64,000 nucleotides of DNA from Bugula neritina (taxonomy: Eukaryota; Bryozoa; Gymnolaemata; Cheilostomatida; Bugulidae), in the NCBI GenBank assembly GCA_964035545.1, contig OZ037766.1, forward strand, positions 62,001 through 126,000, in the 5' to 3' direction. The notes under the pieces are model-generated. The model had not been told where the DNA came from. It did no database searches and was given only the letters and a program-made list of their open reading frames with translations. Below are positions 36,795 through 46,994 of the stretch, in pieces (within the stretch, counting starts at the first letter, position 1; the number at the start of each line of letters is the position of its first letter). The position numbers and the translations under genes were made by a program.

Positions 36795-36965
36795 GAAGGT
36801 CACAGTTGAGAGTGGGTGAGTCACAGGCGAGTGACAGATGAGAGTAGGTGAGTGACAGATGAGAGTAGGTGAGTGACAGATGAGAGTAGGTGAGTGACAG
36901 ATGAGAGCAGGTGAGTGATAGATGAGAGCAGGTGAGTGACAGATGAGTGTACGTGAGTCATAGCT
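36795..36965. repeat. 21-bp minisatellite downstream of MLX
   Basis: About eight copies of a unit containing gtgacagatgagagtagg. Confidence 0.92.
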
Positions 36966-37200
36966 GAGTGATAGATGAGCCATTACTGAGTGACAGATAG
37001 GGCGGAGGGGGGTGTAGCTGAGTGACAGATAGGGCGGAGGGGGGTGTAGCTGCACTATAAGGGAAAGTTGGTAGTCAATTGAGCTGGTAATAAAAAACTC
37101 AACGAGGAAGTTGAGATTCTGAGATTGAGTTTACTAGAGTAATTTCATTTGATAGGCTGGTGAAATACAACAGACAGGAGCCTATGAGCAGTTGCTAGCC

Positions 37201-39593
37201 TTATTCTCTGTAGTCAATGGTAGCGTGGTGGGTGGAGGCGTGCATCACCTCCTTCAGTACCTGCCAATAGAAACAAGGCAATTAAACTTTCAGAATGAAG
37301 CGTTTATATGTCCAGCTGCTGGACATGAATGAGATGCATGTTTATGTGCCACCTTTCCAAGAGACTGAGAAGCAGTCTAAAGAGACTGAGCAGACAGTCT
37401 ACAGAGACTGAGAAACAGTCTACAAAGACTGAGAAACAGTCTACAGCTCCATACATACAACACTGAGTGGCTCATGCAGGGAGTTTTACCTGCGAGCATG
37501 AAGGACTATAACCTCACCTGCGGCTTACAGTACTCTTCCAGCCAGTTGATAACACAGGCAGACAACTCCGCAAAGTTATTCACTGAAATGGAACTGTTGA
37601 AGGAGAGGAAGAGATTGTCCATGAACTGCTGGAACTACAATAGCAGAGAGAGAGAGAGTAAGTAGAGAGTAAGTATAGAGTAAGTATAGAGTGAGTAGAG
37701 AGTGAGTAGAGAGTAAGTAGAAAATGAGTAGAGAGTAAGTAGAGAGAGTAAGTAGAAAGTAAGTACAGAGTAAGTAGAGAGTAAGTAGAGAGTGAGTAGA
37801 GAGTAAGTAGAGAGTAAGTAGAGAGTAAGTAGAGAGTAAGTAGAGAGTAAGTAAAGAGTAAGTAAAGAGTAAGTAAAGAGTAAATACTCACCACTCTAAA
37901 CTTCAACTCTTCTGGCAGCTCTTCACTACCGGCAGCAGGCATACTCTGATTACTTCTTACAATATGTTCATAGTTTCTATATATAATATATTACAATATG
38001 TTCATAGTTTCTATATATAATATATAACAATATGTTCATAGTTTCTATATATAATATATTACAATATGTTCATAGTTTCTATATATAATATATTACAATA
38101 TGTTCATAGTTTCTATATATAATATATTACAATATGTTCATAGTTTCTATATATATAATATATTACAATATGTTCATAGTTTCTATATATATAATATATT
38201 ACAATATGTTCATAGTTTCTATATATATTACAATATGTTCATAGTTTCTATATATAATATATAACAATATGTTCATAGTTTCTATATATAATATATTACA
38301 ATATGTTCATAGTTTCTATATATATAATATATTACAATATGTTCATAGTTTCTATATATAATATATTACAATATGTTCATAGTTTCTATATATAATATAT
38401 TACAATATGTTCATAGTTTCTATATATAATATATTACAATATGTTCATAGTTTCTATATATAATATATAACAATATGTTCATAGTTTCTATATATAATAT
38501 ATTACAATATAATATAATATATTACAATATAATATAATATATTACAATATAATATAATATACTAACGCCAACATAATCTTCAAGGCCATCACATCTTTTC
38601 TCTTCTTTTCCAGCTCTTCTTCCTGATCTTTCTTGTGTTGAACCAAATACTGGACGTACTCTATGGCTGTAACACATGTTATACTCTATATAATACAACA
38701 TAACACATGTTATACTCTATATAATACAACATAACACATGTTATACTCTATATAATACAACATATCACATGTTATACTCTATATAATACAACATAACACA
38801 TGTTATACTCTATATAATACAACATAACACATGTTATACTCTATATAATACAACATATCACATGTTATACTCTATATAATACAATATAACACATGTTATA
38901 CTCTATATAATATATACAAGTAGAAGTACACACTGCTGACTCACATCTCTGCAGAACGGCAGCCTTGCTGAGTTTGGCTGACCCCGCGCTGTCCATCTGC
39001 TGACACTTGGGCACCACCTCCATCAAACTTTCATATCCTTTCTTAATTGCGTCTCGACGTTTCTGCTCAGCGTGAGTGTGAGCCTCCCGTCTCCGATCTT
39101 TGTAACTCAGGCTATTCTCAGACTCCTCGCCATCTGCATCACATGACCAACACACCGTCACATGACCAACACACCGTCACATGACCAACACACCGTCACA
39201 TGACCAACACACCGTCACATGACCAATACACCGTCACATGACTAATACACCGTCACATGACCAACACACCGTCACATGACCAATACACCGTCACATGACC
39301 AACACACCGTCACATGACTAATACACTGTCACATGACCAACACACCGTCACAAGACCAACACACCAACAACTAACAGCCAACAGCCAACCAAACAGATGT
39401 ACAGTAAACTAATAACGAGCTCTCAGTCTATATAGCCTTAGGTGAATATTGCTGTAGGATGAGGTCAGAGGAAATGCTGGTCATGTGACTTACCAGATAG
39501 TCCTGCACTGTCCAGCTGGTGAGGATGCAGGGCTTCTGGTTTCACATCCTTGGTTGTCGGCTGTACCACTGCTCGGCCAGTGTTGGTGTTCAT
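37201..39593 (-). CDS. MLX: MLX, Max-like bHLH-leucine zipper transcription factor, 216 aa
   Basis: Exons in coding order: 39494-39593, 38945-39133, 38567-38666, 37892-37976, 37518-37634, 37201-37260; 651 nt, phases match. The basic region (REAHTHAEQKRRDAIKKGY) keeps the His, Glu and Arg residues that read CACGTG. It is followed by helix 2 (KLSKAAVLQRSIEYVQYL) and a zipper (HKKDQEEELEKKRKDVMALK). The C-terminal dimerisation and cytoplasmic-retention domain matches MLX closely: NYEHIV, FQQFMDNLFLSFNSSISV, ELSACVINWLEEYCKPQ. MLX partners Mondo/ChREBP and MAD-type proteins in glucose-responsive transcription. The exon 4 acceptor and first 18 coding bases are themselves reiterated in the adjoining minisatellite, which makes exon 4 easy to miss. 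Start at 39593 is the only ATG giving an open N-terminus. Confidence 0.93.
37655..37890. repeat. 11-bp minisatellite, MLX intron 4
   Basis: About 21 copies of gagagtaagta fill the intron between the NYEHIV exon and the FQQFMD exon. Confidence 0.93.
37977..38500 (-). repeat. 34-bp minisatellite reiterating the MLX exon 4 acceptor
   Basis: About 15 extra copies upstream of the real junction. Each unit, read on the minus strand, contains tatatatag followed by AAACTATGAACATATTGT, which is the acceptor plus the first 18 coding nucleotides of exon 4 (ending ANYEHIV). Units are 34-36 bp, so use of an upstream acceptor changes frame. Confidence 0.94.
38675..38915. repeat. 31-bp minisatellite, MLX intron 2
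   Basis: About eight copies of a unit containing taacacatgttatactcta, flanking the exon 3 acceptor (tgtgttacag). Confidence 0.93.
39136..39355. repeat. 19-bp minisatellite with E-box-like sites, MLX intron 1
   Basis: About 11 copies of ggtcatgtgacggtgtgtt (minus-strand reading), a few with one change. Each carries GGTCATGTGAC, the 11-mer found upstream of the SOD-repeat gene. The array ends at the exon 2 acceptor. Confidence 0.93.
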
Positions 39594-40201
39594 TACAGCT
39601 CTGTGAGCTCTAATATAGCAAACAGCATGTCAATAACTACATTTACATCGGATCAACTGAACATCATCATTATTTTGTCAGTCTAACCGTTTTTGGTGAA
39701 AAACTAACAGTAACTCCTGTTTCAATTTTAGTTATTGTTGCAATCATGGCTAAAAGTCAAAGTAAAGACAAACAAGTAAAAAATTAGCTATAGATAATAC
39801 TGACAGTTCCTACAACCACGATCATAATTGTAGTTTACAAATTTAAAGAGTGAAAGACTCAGAGTGACTCAGGTTTGACCATTTCTAATATTAAGGAATA
39901 ATCCATCAACATAACCATTCACTTTGAGCCAGACCCAACGAGCAATGACTATCACTATGAGTATGAGTTGAAGTTAATCAGTAAAGTGTATAGGTAGATG
40001 CAAATGTCTATGACACTTTGAATGTGATTGTTTAACTATTGTTGTTATCTTTAACTGTAAAGCATTATTATCATTATCTCTTCAACATTAATCTTCATTA
40101 TGATTATGTTTCAAGTATATGCTATAGCTTGATTATCATACCTAAAGCTTATGTGACTGTGTATAGTAATACTTATACTGATACTAATAGTAATAGTTAT
40201 A
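39594..40201. other. 5' flank of MLX
   Basis: Presumed promoter region of MLX. No exon or repeat array recognised. Confidence 0.5.
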
Positions 40202-41117
40202 CGAGGGTCAGTCAATAAGTAGTGGGAATTTTGTTATAACTTTTTATTAGAATAAGATAGAGCTTTACAACTTTTTTCACTTTTTAACATAGTCCCCTTC
40301 TTTATCTATGCACTTGTTCCACCTTCCTACAAGATTCTCAATTCCTGCAAAATAGAATTCCGGCGGCTGAGTTCTGAACCAGTTGCGCACAGCTTCGATG
40401 ACCGCTGCATCAGTAGTGAAGTGCTTGCCTCTCATGTGGCTCTTTTATGGTTCAAAAAGATGGAAATCACTTGATGCCAAATCTGGACTATAAGGAGGGT
40501 GTCCTAACACCTCCCAACCCAGTTCATCAATTTTTCTGAGTTTTCTCATGCACTCTCTGGCAGCCATAAGATGCTGCGCTTTGTGCACATCAGTCAGCAT
40601 CATGGCTACCCAGCGTGCGCTGACTTTGTGGGCAGTTCCATGTGAAATGCCCATGGTCTCAGCAACATCATCAATAGTGAGTTTTCTATCAGATTTAACC
40701 AGCTTTTCCACTTTAGCTACTGTGTCAAGAGCTAAAACATCCACTGGCCTACCACTTCTTGGCTCATTAGTAATGTCTTCTAGCCCATTCTTGAATTCAT
40801 CAACCTACCTATAGCAGCTTGTTTGTGATATAGAGTTTTCCCCATATTGTTCTTTCATTCTACTGTGTATAAGACTTGCTCTGACACCCTCAGCTGTCAA
40901 AAATCTTATAACAGCTCTTTGTTCTATGAGTGCGCATTTTTTCAGCTTGGCGGCCATTTTGAATTTAAATAATATGAAAAGTTGAATCACTTAAATGATC
41001 AAATTTTGGATATCTGATGGGAACTCCCATTTATAGAAGTCTTGAAAATATTAAATCGCTAGGTAAAATAGAACGACAAATATGACAAAATTCCCACTAC
41101 TTATTCACTGACCCTCG
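40202..41117 (-). mobile_element. internally deleted mariner transposon, 916 bp
   Basis: Terminal inverted repeats of about 32 bp begin CGAGGGTCAGTCAATAAGTA on the left. The right end is the complement with one change (TATTCACTGACCCTCG). TA duplications flank it (40200-40201, 41118-41119). It carries a broken transposase on the minus strand. Confidence 0.94.
40250..40957 (-). pseudogene. mariner transposase remnant
   Basis: Minus-strand fragments in order: MAAKLKKCALIEQRAVIRF and HSRMKEQYGENSIS (helix-turn-helix); WVDEFKNG and PRSGRP; TIDDVAETMGISHGTAHKV; then a jump to the catalytic core with HKAQHLMAARECM, LGHPPYSPDLASSDFHLF and a C-terminal WNKCIDKEGDYV. The region with the first catalytic Asp is missing after GTAHKV, and stop codons interrupt the frame at about 40445 and 40805. 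Confidence 0.88.
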
Positions 41118-41119
41118 TA

Positions 41120-43110
41120 GTAATGTCACAAATGCTATAACACAATAGACGGCAATGAAAGGGTGCAGGTTGTTTCGTATACATCAATATAAATCAACTA
41201 AATTACATATTTTTATATTTATTTATTATTTAATGTATGAGTCATATTTACTATTAGAGTATTAGTACACACATACATTAATAGATTAAATGCAATATAA
41301 AAACATTGATCAAAATAAAGCCAAAAAATTGTAGCGTGTTCAATAATCATATAAAAAAAATTAAACTCTTTTAATTTTATCATAATAGATAATCATAATA
41401 GATTAATACAAAACATTGATCAATAGGTGACACAGATATGGGAGGTGTGAAAGACCTTGCTGGGGTGCAATAAATAAGTAGACTAATCTCATTTAAACGG
41501 TTATCCAGTGGATTAACTTGTTATTCATTTTGTGTGCAAAATGGATGGCAGTTTGTGTACGAAATGAATATTTTATAAGAAACGACTGTACGAAGCGACT
41601 TGTGTACTCTAACATATACTTTAACAGCCACGCCTTCATAACACTTCTCTGTGAAGGTCTCCTCTTCCCTCTCGAGGGTCTAGAGACTCAACACAGATAC
41701 AGAAATGACAGTAACCCCAATGCCAATAGTAATACTAATAATTTACATAATTACAATTCAAGTTTATATTGCATTACATTATTATTATAAAATTCAGTTT
41801 AAACAAATTTGAAATAGTGTCAGTATCAGTATCACTTATCTGAGTTATCAGTTATCAGTATGAGTGTCACTATCAGTATGAGCATGAGAGTTAGTCATAC
41901 TCCTACTCTTGTTCTTGGTCTTCAAGTTAAAGTAAATAAGTTAATCTTATAGTTATACTTATAGTTATAGTTAAACTTATTCTTGATCATAATCGATAAT
42001 GATAATCATAACTATTTAATAATTATTATATTAATATTATTATTAATGTTATAATTATTATAATTATATTTTATATATTTATTATATTGAATTTGATAAT
42101 ATTAATTGATTATGATATTCAAGTTATACTACTACTAGCTGTACTATTAACTTCAAGGTTACCATAAATGATAATCACTCTGAATACAATTAAAACTTAA
42201 ACTGCTGTAGATCCCAACAAAGTTTTAGGTAATACTATTGATATTATTATTGTTATATAAATATAATCATATAATTTTATATTGTAACAAAATGACCTTG
42301 TCGTCAAATCGAAGGTCGCAAATTGTTCTATAAGCAGCTCCGAGCTGGGGGGGTGAAGAACGATTTTAGTTTGGAAGTCTGAAGTTTAGACTTGGGGGCC
42401 AACTCTAAACTTGGACCCTCTAGCCTAAATTCGTCCATCAACCCCAACCTGGAGCTGCTTATAGAAGGTCACAGCCTAATACTGAATAGTTTGTGCGGGT
42501 GCCTGCCAAAATATCCCGATGTGACGACGGATTACCCGCTAACAGGTATTTTGAGAAGACAACCCTTATATCCTTATATAATTTGTTGCTAAGTTTTTGG
42601 TCGTGGTGTGTAGACATTACCACGAGAAGCATTAATTAAAATGTTTAACATTACTGATGAGATGCGTGGACAAGAGTGATTTGAGCTGAGGGTGTACTCA
42701 ATAATGGTGGATAAAACATGCAAATAAAAACTTTGATTTGATATGCCATTTAGAGCAAGTTTTCTAATGTTTATTAGAAGCCTTCACGAGAATGCATTAA
42801 TTGCAGTTGTGCAAAAATAATAATATGGGCAACTAAAGGATTAGAAAAACTATATAATCAAAATACTAAGAGTGACATAACAACAGTGTACCTTTGAAAG
42901 GTGTGGAGCTTGGATACAATTTCAGAAAAAACTGCAAACTATTTATATTTAGTTTCTTGTAACAGAGATCTGTTTCTATTTATAGACAATCCACTAAATT
43001 TAGTTGAATTATTTCACCAAGTTTAGGAACTTGGAAACGAAAGAGAAGAAAACCTTCACATACACAGTAGAATATAAAACGTTGCCATGACAGCAAGATT
43101 ATTCTAAGTA
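41120..43110. other. AT-rich intergenic region
   Basis: No gene recognised. Irregular taat/tagt low-complexity sequence occupies about 41820-42290. The frames at 41518-41790 and 42392-42592 carry no family signature. Confidence 0.6.
42326..42466. repeat. 141-bp foldback
   Basis: TTCTATAAGCAGCTCC (42326-42341) is perfectly complementary to GGAGCTGCTTATAGAA (42451-42466). It could be a small MITE or a structured RNA; no target duplication identified. Confidence 0.6.
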
Positions 43111-43116
43111 TACGAG

Positions 43117-43122
43117 TTTATT
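43117..43122 (-). other. candidate polyadenylation signal, UBE2L3 gene
   Basis: AATAAA on the minus strand, 23 bp downstream of the stop codon. A longer 3' UTR is possible. Confidence 0.45.
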
Positions 43123-43144
43123 GCAAATTAGAGTAGTAGAGTTG

Positions 43145-45722
43145 TTACTGCCTCGGTTCACCGTGCTTCTTGCAATACTCCTCCGCATTCTTCATGTATT
43201 TCTTCTTATCACGTCGGAATTCCTCAGCAATTTCTGCTCTCAGTGCGTGATCTGGTTCCGGTTCATTGATCAGAGCTATTAGGGCGGCCACCACTGAGAT
43301 AAATATCATATATTACCCATATAGTATCATATATTACTCATATAGCATCATATATTACTCATATAGTATCATATATTACTCATATAGTATCATATATCAC
43401 TCATATAGTATCATATATTACTCATATAGTATCATATACTACTCATATAGTATCATATATTACTCATATAGTATCATATACTACTCATATAGTATCATAT
43501 ATTACTCATATAGTATCATATATTACTCATATAGTATCATATATTACTCACATAGTATCATATATTAATCATATAGTATCATATATTACTCATATAGTAT
43601 CATGTATTACTCATATCATATACTACTCATATAGTATCATATATTACTCATATAGTATCATATATTACTCATAAGTATCATATATTACTCATATTATACA
43701 TCACTCATATTATATCCCACCTTGCTCCACCTTTGTGGCGGGTTTCCAGTGATCAGGCAGGGTAATGGGGAGACACACCTGGCCGTGCTCGTCTATGTTA
43801 GGGTGGTATATCTTGGTCTTGAACGTGACCTTGGGAGGTTTGAACGGGTACTCGGCAGGGAAGTCTAGTTGTACTCTGAAAGCAGCTTTATTGTAGGGGG
43901 CAGAGTCCTGTAAAGTATTGCAGTATTGAACATAAGCTACCTGTACAGGTAAATATAATATACAAGCAACATGTGCAGGTAAATATAATATACAAGATAC
44001 CTGTACAGGTAAATATAATATCCAAGATACCTGTACAGGTAAATATAATACACAAGCAACCTGTACAGGTGAATATAATGTTAGTATTACATGTATAACA
44101 ATACTCACTGGATACAAGCTACCTGTCCAGGTAAATATATTCGTATCATCAACTACAACATTCCGTAGCAAAGCTGGTTCACTATTTCGCATGTCATTTA
44201 ACTCCTGAAAGAAAAAACAAGCTATTTTTGCAGAGAAAATTATAAAGGTTGGTAAAGGTCGTCTTAAATATAACAAATCAATGCAAATATAAATCATTAT
44301 CCAATAAATACAGAAACGAATAAGATCTAACTCAAACATATTTCACATGCTACCCTGCCAGATACACTTCAGGGTGAATAAAGTTCTACACATGACATAA
44401 AAACAAGGTGGCTTTCAAACTAATTGTTACACAATATTAGCAAACAATGGACAAAAAGTAATAGCTGCAGGCCTGCATGATAGTTATATCTATGAAATTA
44501 TATTTTCATAAATTTATTTTTCAGTTAATGAAGATTTGAAAGTACACTAATGAAGAGGCAGTGCTTTCTGTGATGAGACTTAGCTATACCACTATGATTA
44601 TGATTTCAACCTGGTTAAAATTAAACCAAGTCTATTAATTAAACTAAGTTACTATTAGCTTCAGTACCCAAAACTGGAAGTGATTGCCATTGCAATCAGC
44701 AACGCTATACCACAGTTTGGGTACTGAAGCTATACCACAGTTTGGGTACTGAAGCTATACCACAGTTTGGGTACTGAAGCTATACCACAGTTTGGGTACT
44801 GAAGCTATACCACAGTTTGGGTACTGAAGCTATATTCTATCTACAAGTGAAGTCGGACCAAATCAATTTCCATAAGTGATAAGATTATCCTTGGCATTAC
44901 TATTCTTTTTGAGTTGGTGAGTTAGCGTCATATATAAAACTAATCTGTAGGTGTAAAAGTAATATAAATATTACTAGGTCTACTGTTTCATTAAAATTCA
45001 TATAATACAACATCATAAGTTGAATTTCTGTTATAACGTTATAGTAAATTTACTGACTTATTTTTACTATCTGCAATTAACTATTAGGAACTACCAATTT
45101 GAATTTTCAATTTAAACCCTTATAATATTAATTTCTTCACCTTGCACCATTAGTCATCACTTAATAATAAATAGGATGAAGATCAGGATAAACAAGAAAT
45201 AATAATTTAAAATATTGAAAGTCAAACTTACTAAATCTAATCACTAACAGAAACAATTAGAATTACTATTACTGTTAGTATTAGTATTAGTGAGTAACTA
45301 AATCAGTAAAACTAAATGTAATGACTAAAACTAATGACTATGAGTAGGCCTAATGAGTAACACTAACTTCTAGTCACTAACCCTGCAGTCAGAACTGTAA
45401 GTGTAAAACGTAAAACTAAGAGTAAGTTGTTAGTATGACTACAAGATTAAGTGTAGTCACTAGTAGCAGTGCCTGCTAAGTAACTGTGAGTCACGCTAAG
45501 ACCAAGACTAAGAGTAAGAGTAAGAGTAAGAGTAAGACCAAGTTCCAAGGGTAAGTGCCAGTGGCAAACGCCACTAAGAAAATCTCAATTTTATCCCAAA
45601 TAGAAAACGCTATATAATGAAAAACATAATAGAAAACACAATTAAACACATTTTCGTTGATAGGGTATTTTAGACTTGTTGAAAATTTAACTTACCTTTC
45701 CTAATCTTTTAGTTGCGGCCAT
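43145..45722 (-). CDS. UBE2L3: ubiquitin-conjugating enzyme E2 L3 (UbcH7), 152 aa
   Basis: Exons in coding order: 45696-45722, 44109-44204, 43721-43907, 43145-43293; 459 nt, phases match. The protein opens [17 protein letters not shown] and carries the UBC core: [20 protein letters not shown], then [13 protein letters not shown] with active-site Cys86. Pro88 and His119 (EPDHALRAE) are present. In UbcH7 these two residues limit the enzyme to Cys transfer, that is, to HECT and RBR ligases. Length equals the family (human 154). Exon 2 ends at TATCCA/gtgagt, restoring W-T-G-S-L-Y-P before DSAPY; the earlier gtagct site inside exon 2 would give a phase clash. Intron 2 (43908-44108) is 201 nt, open and in frame, so retention would insert 67 residues. 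Confidence 0.95.
43300..43710. repeat. 21-bp minisatellite, UBE2L3 intron 3
   Basis: About 19 copies of a unit containing tatagtatcatatattactc fill the intron. Confidence 0.94.
43925..44105 (-). repeat. 30-bp exon-derived array, UBE2L3 intron 2
   Basis: About five copies of a 30-bp unit that on the minus strand reads atatttacctgtacaggtag plus cttgtatatt. This copies exon 2 bases encoding IFTWTGSLY with few changes. The unit is stop-free in the exon frame. Confidence 0.9.
44690..44845. repeat. 25-bp tandem repeat, UBE2L3 intron 1
   Basis: Five to six copies of a unit containing taccacagtttgggtactga. The rest of intron 1 (44205-45695) shows no exon; low-complexity gagtaa stretches lie near 45290-45550. 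Confidence 0.93.
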
Positions 45723-45756
45723 AGTTTTATTTTGTGAGTTCGACAAATAGTTTCTG

Positions 45757-45766
45757 ATCACGTGAC
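45757..45766. promoter_or_regulatory. canonical E-box just upstream of UBE2L3
   Basis: ATCACGTGAC, containing CACGTG, lies 35-44 bp upstream of the start codon. USF, MiT/TFE and MLX-type dimers bind this class of site. Use here is inferred. Confidence 0.45.
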
Positions 45767-46994
45767 GGATCGATTGTGCGCCAGTTCTCAATATAGAAAG
45801 ATCTTGTTGAAGAAGGAGGTAAATAGCGTCTCGATATCTTTACCTGAACTTTGATACGTAAAAAGAACCTCTGCTAGTTAGCAGTTTCGCTTTCATTTCT
45901 TATTGAGCAGGAAAGAAATCTATGAATAACGATTCGATAGTAGACAAACTAAATATCCAGGAAATATTAAGTGTTGGTTGGTAAAATTTCATTTTTTGTA
46001 CGCAGTCAGAAAAAATCGGTAATATGCTGATGCTAGGCAAATCTGCTTTTGTCCGCTTATCATTAACGATGGTTTGATCAAAATGATGGTTACAGCTGCA
46101 TTATTGAATTCAGTGGTAGTGTTCCTTTTATACCTTGGCCAATACATTAATTTCCTAAATTTCTACTTTGTCTACTCAAAAATTGTTATTCACAGTTGTT
46201 TTCCTGTTATTTACTGTAAGTACAGTAATAGTGCACATACTGAAGTATTACTGAATACTTGCATATTGCAAGGTAAACCTCAATAACTGTGGGTAACATG
46301 CATTTACATTTGGTCTAAATTGATGTGAAGTCTTCAGTAGCACATGCAGAGTTCTACAAGTGAAGACTAAAGATATAAAGTTTATATACATACAGATTGT
46401 ATTTGTCCACCCATGGCAATGAGAATAATAAAACAAACATTACACCAGCATATGAGAATCTTATTAAAATAGAAACTAATGAAGAATATAATATATCTAC
46501 AGGCATTTATACGCAAACCCAAATGATATATTACAAATATGATTCCACTTTACACAACTCCAATATATATGATGGCCTTGTAGAATAGCTCTGTAAACAT
46601 CAGTGGTAAAATATAGAAACATAATACGTATATTAGCTAGCAGTGGTCAAAACGGCCACATCACATGCTTCTTTAAAAAATGAAAAAGTTAAAAAGTTGA
46701 GACGATAAAGCGTTGCTGAGAGGACCGACTGCTAACCAGCCCGTAGAACTGAGACTAAACTCAAACTGCTAGAATACAAATGCCTAGGTTGGTGCTATCT
46801 GTAGTGATTGTGAGAAATAAATATGGCCATCATAGTGCTGCGTGTAACACCAGCTAGCTGTAGCAAGGTAGGCTGTAGCAAGGTGGGCTGTAGCAAGGTG
46901 GGCTGTAGCAAGGTGGGCTGTAGCAAGGTGGGCTGTAGCAAGGTGGGATAGAGTGTAGGCTATATATCACAAGTAGCGGCTAAGGAAAGAGGTA
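45767..46994. other. intergenic, with a short 16-bp repeat
   Basis: No gene recognised. About six copies of gctgtagcaaggtggg lie at 46860-46950, just downstream of the MAPRE stop codon. Confidence 0.65.

Noticed and set aside
44109-44124. Donor gtagct inside UBE2L3 exon 2 as the exon end.
   Set aside because: It leaves phase 1, incompatible with the phase 0 start of exon 3. The gtgagt donor at 44108 restores the UbcH7 alignment.
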